Notes under the pieces: generated by a model | Database searches by the model: none | The model's input: only the letters and a program-made list of their open reading frames with translations | Told to the model about the DNA's origin: nothing | Shown here: piece by piece, positions 59,668-64,000 of the stretch | Layout: each line of letters opens with the position of its first letter | Position numbering within the stretch: position 1 is the first letter of the stretch | Program-made: the position numbers and the translations under genes | Source of the DNA: Thermoplasmatota archaeon | GTDB taxonomy: Archaea > Thermoplasmatota > Penumbrarchaeia > Penumbrarchaeales > Penumbrarchaeaceae | DNA length: 64,000 nt | Direction: 5' to 3' | Assembly (NCBI GenBank): GCA_029762535.1 | Contig: JARVGK010000003.1 | Location: 62,001-126,000, forward strand

Positions 59668-60905
59668 CTCAGATTCCCTCCGTCGAAAAGGACCTCGAGC
59701 ACCGAATCGATCCGGAGCAGGACATCCTTCAATTTCGAGGCTTGGCGTTTGGAGATCCCTTCTCTTTCCAGTTCCTTCAAGCCCTCTTCGAGGGCGGTCA
59801 ATGCGCCTCCCACGTTCAGATCGTCGTCCATGTTCTCGGCGAAGCCTTTGGGCATGCCCTCTATGATCGATGTGTTACCGGGGAGGTCCGGACCATCTCC
59901 GGCCAGAAGGCCGCAGATGGATCCCCTGATCCCGTCGAGGCGCTCGCCGGAGCGCTCGAAGGCGTCGTACGTCATGTTCATCCTCCTACTGTAATGTCCC
60001 TCGATGAGGAAGAATCGGATGTGCCTCCGATCGTACCCTTTTTCTATGAGGTCCTCCGGATAGATGACGTTCCCGGCGCTCTTTGACATCTTCTTGCCGT
60101 CGACAAGCAGATGGGCCCCGTGCAGCCAGAACGGAGACAGCTCCTCACCGCTGTAACCTTCGACCACGGCGATGTTGTAATCATGATGCCTGATGAGGTT
60201 GTCCTCTCCCCCGCACCAGATGTCTATGGACGGGCCAAGTGTGTCGAGGACCATCGCCCCGTCCTGAACGTTCCATGAGGGCCTACCGGATCCCAGCTCC
60301 TCGTCCCAGCAGACCCTGTCCTCTTCGGAGCAGCCGTGCCAGAGTATGAAATCCCCCCTGTTCCACCGCATTCCCGGGTATGTGTCCTTTGAAAAGCGCA
60401 TCCTTCTTTTGGGCCATTCGTTCATGTCGAGCCCGTAGAGCCGCCCGAAGCCGGAGAACTTCAAAGGGTCGTAGAAGATGTCGTTCTTGTATCGGTAGGC
60501 CATTCCCTTTTTCAACAGCAACTTGATGATCTCTACGGAGCGCGGGACCGATCCCGAGGCGCGGGGCAGCATGTCCGGCATCCTCATCCGGAGCAGCTCC
60601 CATTCCCGGAGCATATCCTCCTCGTTCCTCCTGGTGAGCTCCGATACGTCCAGCTCCCTCTTCATCGACTCCAATATGGCCTTGTCCTCGACGTCCGTGA
60701 TGTTCATGGCGCGCTTGACCCTCATTCCTCTGTAGATGAGGTATCTGACGAGTATGTCCTCGAACAGGAACGTCCTGTAGTTACCGATGTGCGGCCTCTG
60801 ATATATCGAAGGCCCGCAGGTGAAGATCCTGACCTCGTTCCTGTGCTCGAAGGTCATCTTCTTCTTGCCCAGGCTATTGTGAAGGGTTAATCCCGTCCGC
60901 TCCAT
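59664..60905 (-). CDS. Cysteinyl-tRNA-synthetase-like paralogue with altered zinc site
   Basis: 413 residues from ATG 60905. Class I fold: FTCGPSIYQRPHIGNYRT (HIGN at 39-42), MNITDVEDKAI, and GKKMSKSAGN (KMSKS, 272-276). In E. coli CysRS the zinc that reads the cysteine thiol is held by C28, C209, H234 and E238; here the equivalents are Cys30, Asp215 (SWNVQDGAM), His240 and Asn244, so two ligands are lost. A Cys at 231 (DIWCGG) might substitute. The C-terminal anticodon-binding extension is missing. A true CysRS is therefore unlikely; an MshC-like amino-acid ligase role is possible. Start chosen because a TATA box sits about 26 bp upstream. Confidence 0.78.
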   Translation of the reverse strand: MERTGLTLHNSLGKKKMTFEHRNEVRIFTCGPSIYQRPHIGNYRTFLFEDILVRYLIYRGMRVKRAMNITDVEDKAILESMKRELDVSELTRRNEEDMLREWELLRMRMPDMLPRASGSVPRSVEIIKLLLKKGMAYRYKNDIFYDPLKFSGFGRLYGLDMNEWPKRRMRFSKDTYPGMRWNRGDFILWHGCSEEDRVCWDEELGSGRPSWNVQDGAMVLDTLGPSIDIWCGGEDNLIRHHDYNIAVVEGYSGEELSPFWLHGAHLLVDGKKMSKSAGNVIYPEDLIEKGYDRRHIRFFLIEGHYSRRMNMTYDAFERSGERLDGIRGSICGLLAGDGPDLPGNTSIIEGMPKGFAENMDDDLNVGGALTALEEGLKELEREGISKRQASKLKDVLLRIDSVLEVLFDGGNLR

Positions 60906-60926
60906 GTCCCGGCCATATACTGTCAG

Positions 60927-60935
60927 CTTATATCC
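60927..60935 (-). promoter_or_regulatory. TATA box for the CysRS-like gene
   Basis: Minus-strand ggatataag, about 26 bp upstream of ATG 60905. Supports a leaderless start there and argues against the upstream ATG at 60938. Confidence 0.5.
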
Positions 60936-60957
60936 CATTCCCCTTGAATGATAGGGG

Positions 60958-63900
60958 TCACTCCTCCGAGTATGCGAGCCTTCTGCGAAGAAGGAGGAAA
61001 ACGATGGTGAGGAGCAGCATGACGGCGATTATCAGGACCGGGACCCATATCCACATGTCGGTCCTTTCAACACCCTCCTCCTCCGGAGGGACGATCTCCC
61101 TGGCGATGCATACGATGGGTACGGAACCTACCGTGTCGAGCCCCGTCCCGTCCATCACGATGTGTTCGAGGGTATACGTGCCCGGGGCGAAGGAGAGCTT
61201 GACCGAGGGATCCGTCGAGATGTTGACATCATCCAACCTCCACAGGTAGGTGAGCGAGGTCATGTCCGGGTCGAACGAATCCGACATGTCGAAGGTCACG
61301 TTCTCTCCCTCTTTCACTCTGATGAGGCCGCTCTCGTGGATGGTTCCGTTGATCCGCAGCACCATGACCGGCATCATGTCTATGACTAGGACCCTTGCCG
61401 AGGCGTTGTCGTAGAGCTCTCCGTCCCAGACCATGAGCCTGATGCTGTGAAGACCCGCCGGGAGCCTCATTGAGAACGTCGGCTCGACCGAACGGTGGAT
61501 CCCGTCCACGAACCATGAGTATTGAATTTCCGCCCCTTCGGGATCGAAGCTGCCCTCCGATTCGAACGTGACATATTCCATCACGCCGTAATGTGAGCCG
61601 TCAATGGGCGACGATATGTTCGCGACGGGAGGGAGGTTCACGGGAGGAGGGCGCTCGATCACCGAGACGATCACCGATGAAAAGCTGAACAGCTCCCCGT
61701 CGCTCACGTTGAGGGTCACGGTATGGTCCCCGATCGAGAGGAAGGTATCGAACTCCATCTCTTCCGAAAGGAGGCCGTCGATGGAACTGCTCCATGAGAA
61801 GGTTATGGGATCTCCGTCGATGTCATAGGACCCACCCCCGGAGAAGATGATCCTGGTGTCCGAGTAGAACACGGAGCCGGACGCCGGACTTGTGATGAAC
61901 GATGATGGGGGGTTGTTCCCGGGGACCACGCTGAAGGTGACAGTATCGGTCCCGTATCCACCCAGTCCGTCGGAGACGTTGAGGGAGACGTTGTGCGTGC
62001 CCGGAGCGAACCTCATCGAGAATCCGCTGGACAGCGATATTATCTCGTTCCGGTCCATGTCGGACCAGACGTATGTCAGGGGATCGCCGTCCGGGTCGAG
62101 GGTCCCCTCCGAGTAGAAGGATATGGATGTCCCCAGGAGGAACTTTTCCCCTTCGATGGGCGACGATATGTTCGCGACGGGAGGGGCGTTGCGGCGAACC
62201 ACGCTTATGTCGACCTTCGCCTTGGATGCGAATACGCCGTCATGGAACACCGTGAAGGTTATCGTGTGGTTCCTGATAGGCAGCGACATAGAGAACTCCA
62301 GCTCTTCGGAGATGGGTTCGAACAGGGCGCTGCTGGTCCAAAGGTAGGTAACGCGGTCACTTTCCCCCGGAAGGAGCCCTCCCGTGAACGTGATGGTCTC
62401 GTCCGAGTAATACGTCCCTGGAGACGGGCTCAGTATGATCGCGTCCGGGACCACGACAGCGGACTCGATGAGGACCCTCATCGATACGAAGGAGATCGTG
62501 TTCGGGGATAGGGCGCCTGCGACGATGTTGTAGCCGGGCCCGTCCAGGACCAGGGAGGCGTTCTTCCCCGGTTCCAGGAGTAGGATGTACGAGGGGATGA
62601 ATCCAAGACCGGAGCGGAACAGGGTGAGGTTCTCATCGTTGAGGACCATGACCGGAAGGGTCGAGGACCCGTTCCTTTCAAGGGTATTACCTCTCAACAG
62701 ATGGTCATCGAAGGACCTCGTTCGCTGCCGGAGATCGTTCAGTAACAGGGTGTAGCGAGCGTCCTGCCCCGAAGCGTTAACAGGCTCGTTCATGAACGGG
62801 AACATGGTCGAGTTCAGGGTCACGTTGTAAAAGTGGTCCTGTCCGATCCCCGCCAGCGGATAGGCTAGCGTCAGGGTGCCGGGTGTCTCGGGGTGGTCCC
62901 CAATGTGAGAGATGACCCTCACGTAGTAGTCGAAGTTGAAACCGACCTTGAAGGAGGCTGCCCCGGAAGCGTCAGTGGTATTGGCGATCAGCCCGATGCC
63001 GTAGGGGTTGTTGAAGGAGTCCTCCGTCCCGACGACGACAAGGGCGCCGTCAACTGGGATCCCGTGCGCGTCAAGGACGTTCACGGTCATGTTGGAGGTG
63101 AAGGTGTAAAGGGACGTCGCGTCGAAGACGGACCCGTCGGGATCCAGTGCGGAGAAGGCGGATACGGCTCCCGGGGATCCCTCCGCGAAGGGGTCGTCCA
63201 CCCTCCCGTCGTATGCGCGGATCAGGTGCCATCCGTCCTCGTAGAAATGGTTCCACGCATGCCATGTTCCGAAATCGACGACCTGCACTGCCGGGATCAG
63301 GGCGATCTTCAACGAGGCGGTCAGGAGATCCGAGTTCTCCCCGCACATCCCCCAGTGGTTCTTGTAATGGACGATCGGCTGCTTCGTCCTGTTGGCCTCC
63401 GGTGGGATCCCGAACTGGGGCATGACCTCCCGCTGCCAGCGGGCGGCAGCGCCGAGGGCCCCGTTGTCGTCAAGGTCGTTGACGTTCCCCTTCCAGAGAT
63501 ATGTCTGGTTCTTCAAATAGTCCTTCAGTATGGGATATCCTGGATCGTCCGTCATGTTGAATAGATGGCTCCTCCAGAAGGAGCCGTTCGCCCTGTCGGA
63601 GTGGGAGCGGGAGTCCGGATCGATGTATGATGGTAACTCCATCGTGTTGATGGGCGGGACCAGATACTTGTAGTAGATCTCGTGGGGGAGGGTCCTGTTT
63701 CCGCTCTGCAACCTGTATTCGACCGTGGACCTCTGCCCGTCGGCGTGGTCGGAATCGACGATCCTGACGTAGTCGAGATGGGCGTCCATAGAGTACATCG
63801 CGACGACGTTGTCGAGGAAGACCATCGGATCGACGAGCGGGTGGGAGAGGACCTCCTTGGGGGCGCTCGCTATGGAGAAGGCGATCTCGTCGATGTATTG

Positions 63901-64000
63901 TTTAGGTATGGACCCATCGTTGATGAGGGCGGAATATTTGGATCCGGTCGATGCGTCCAGAGAGAGCAGCTTCATGGTCAGGGAGGAGTTCAACCACTGA
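60958..64000 (-). CDS. Transglutaminase-like and PKD-domain surface protein, 5' end outside window
   Basis: At least 1011 residues visible; the frame is open to the window edge, so the signal peptide and N-terminus are missing and the TTG at 63993 is not a proven start. A transglutaminase-like domain at about 190-270 of the visible part carries HWGMCGENSDLL (Cys), FGTWHAWNHFYEDG (His) and LIRAYDGRVDDP (Asp). Then a regulatory beta sandwich (NVLDAHGIPVDGALVVVG), four or more PKD-like modules (for example PPVANISSPIEGEKFLLG), a C-terminal helix (WVPVLIIAVMLLLTIVFLL) and a basic end. Probable cell-surface protease or crosslinker. Confidence 0.8.
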   Translation of the reverse strand, partial: QWLNSSLTMKLLSLDASTGSKYSALINDGSIPKQYIDEIAFSIASAPKEVLSHPLVDPMVFLDNVVAMYSMDAHLDYVRIVDSDHADGQRSTVEYRLQSGNRTLPHEIYYKYLVPPINTMELPSYIDPDSRSHSDRANGSFWRSHLFNMTDDPGYPILKDYLKNQTYLWKGNVNDLDDNGALGAAARWQREVMPQFGIPPEANRTKQPIVHYKNHWGMCGENSDLLTASLKIALIPAVQVVDFGTWHAWNHFYEDGWHLIRAYDGRVDDPFAEGSPGAVSAFSALDPDGSVFDATSLYTFTSNMTVNVLDAHGIPVDGALVVVGTEDSFNNPYGIGLIANTTDASGAASFKVGFNFDYYVRVISHIGDHPETPGTLTLAYPLAGIGQDHFYNVTLNSTMFPFMNEPVNASGQDARYTLLLNDLRQRTRSFDDHLLRGNTLERNGSSTLPVMVLNDENLTLFRSGLGFIPSYILLLEPGKNASLVLDGPGYNIVAGALSPNTISFVSMRVLIESAVVVPDAIILSPSPGTYYSDETITFTGGLLPGESDRVTYLWTSSALFEPISEELEFSMSLPIRNHTITFTVFHDGVFASKAKVDISVVRRNAPPVANISSPIEGEKFLLGTSISFYSEGTLDPDGDPLTYVWSDMDRNEIISLSSGFSMRFAPGTHNVSLNVSDGLGGYGTDTVTFSVVPGNNPPSSFITSPASGSVFYSDTRIIFSGGGSYDIDGDPITFSWSSSIDGLLSEEMEFDTFLSIGDHTVTLNVSDGELFSFSSVIVSVIERPPPVNLPPVANISSPIDGSHYGVMEYVTFESEGSFDPEGAEIQYSWFVDGIHRSVEPTFSMRLPAGLHSIRLMVWDGELYDNASARVLVIDMMPVMVLRINGTIHESGLIRVKEGENVTFDMSDSFDPDMTSLTYLWRLDDVNISTDPSVKLSFAPGTYTLEHIVMDGTGLDTVGSVPIVCIAREIVPPEEEGVERTDMWIWVPVLIIAVMLLLTIVFLLLRRRLAYSEE

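Noticed and set aside
59664-60905. Ordinary cysteinyl-tRNA synthetase
   Set aside because: Two zinc ligands and the C-terminal anticodon-binding part are missing, so it is listed as a paralogue instead of the housekeeping enzyme.

Overview
The window is a gene-dense, mid-GC stretch of an archaeal chromosome. Evidence for Archaea: an A-type ATP synthase (subunits C, F, A), transcription factor B, an archaeal CoA route (fused CoaBC plus pantoate kinase), TATA boxes about 25 bp upstream of several start codons, and many secreted proteins with a C-terminal membrane anchor. The mix with pyruvate/2-oxoacid dehydrogenase genes, cation-chloride and OPT transporters and giant Ig-like surface proteins suggests a heterotrophic member of the Thermoplasmatota. 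That placement is inference.

Layout. 1-2.9 kb: end of an ATP synthase operon, with a response regulator where atpB would be expected. 3.3-4.1 kb: small regulator operon. 4.3-18.7 kb: three giant surface proteins, an OPT transporter and an orphan PqqD-like protein. 18.8-21.3 kb: coaBC and pantoate kinase. 21.6-27.1 kb: a complete OleABCD-like cluster in two convergent operons, oleA1-oleA2 (+) and oleB-oleC-oleD (-). 27.2-27.7 kb: tRNA-Leu(CAG) followed by a 161-bp tandem repeat built partly from the 5' end of that tRNA. 27.7-44 kb: SLC12-like transporter, glycoside-hydrolase-like protein, exonuclease, C39-like peptidase flanked by two similar hairpin elements, EamA transporter, HxlR regulator, GT2 glycosyltransferase, TFB, Fic, M32 carboxypeptidase and small redox or zinc proteins. 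44.1-47.4 kb: 2-oxoacid dehydrogenase E1alpha, E1beta and E2, without E3. 47.5-49.1 kb: AbiE toxin-antitoxin pair with a palindromic operator. 49.2-64 kb: ATP-cone/AbrB protein, ABC-F ATPase, two overlapping convergent secreted proteins, PlsC-like acyltransferase, PaaK-like ligase, UspA, DHOD-like enzyme, a CysRS-like paralogue coupled to a MATE exporter, and a transglutaminase/PKD surface protein cut by the window edge.

The most notable system is the Ole cluster. In bacteria OleA joins two acyl-CoAs head to head, OleD reduces the beta-keto acid, OleC closes a beta-lactone and OleB decarboxylates it to a long-chain cis-alkene. All four activities are represented here, in an organism whose membrane lipids should be isoprenoid ethers. 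The condensing enzyme is split into two adjacent proteins, only one of which keeps the full Cys-His-Asn triad. CoA-synthesis genes are next door. A 2-oxoacid dehydrogenase (possible branched acyl-CoA source), a PaaK-like acyl-CoA ligase and a PlsC-like acyltransferase lie elsewhere in the window, so acyl-thioester metabolism is a plausible common thread. A second candidate for specialised metabolism is the cysteinyl-tRNA-synthetase-like protein that has lost two of four zinc ligands and is translationally coupled to a MATE exporter.
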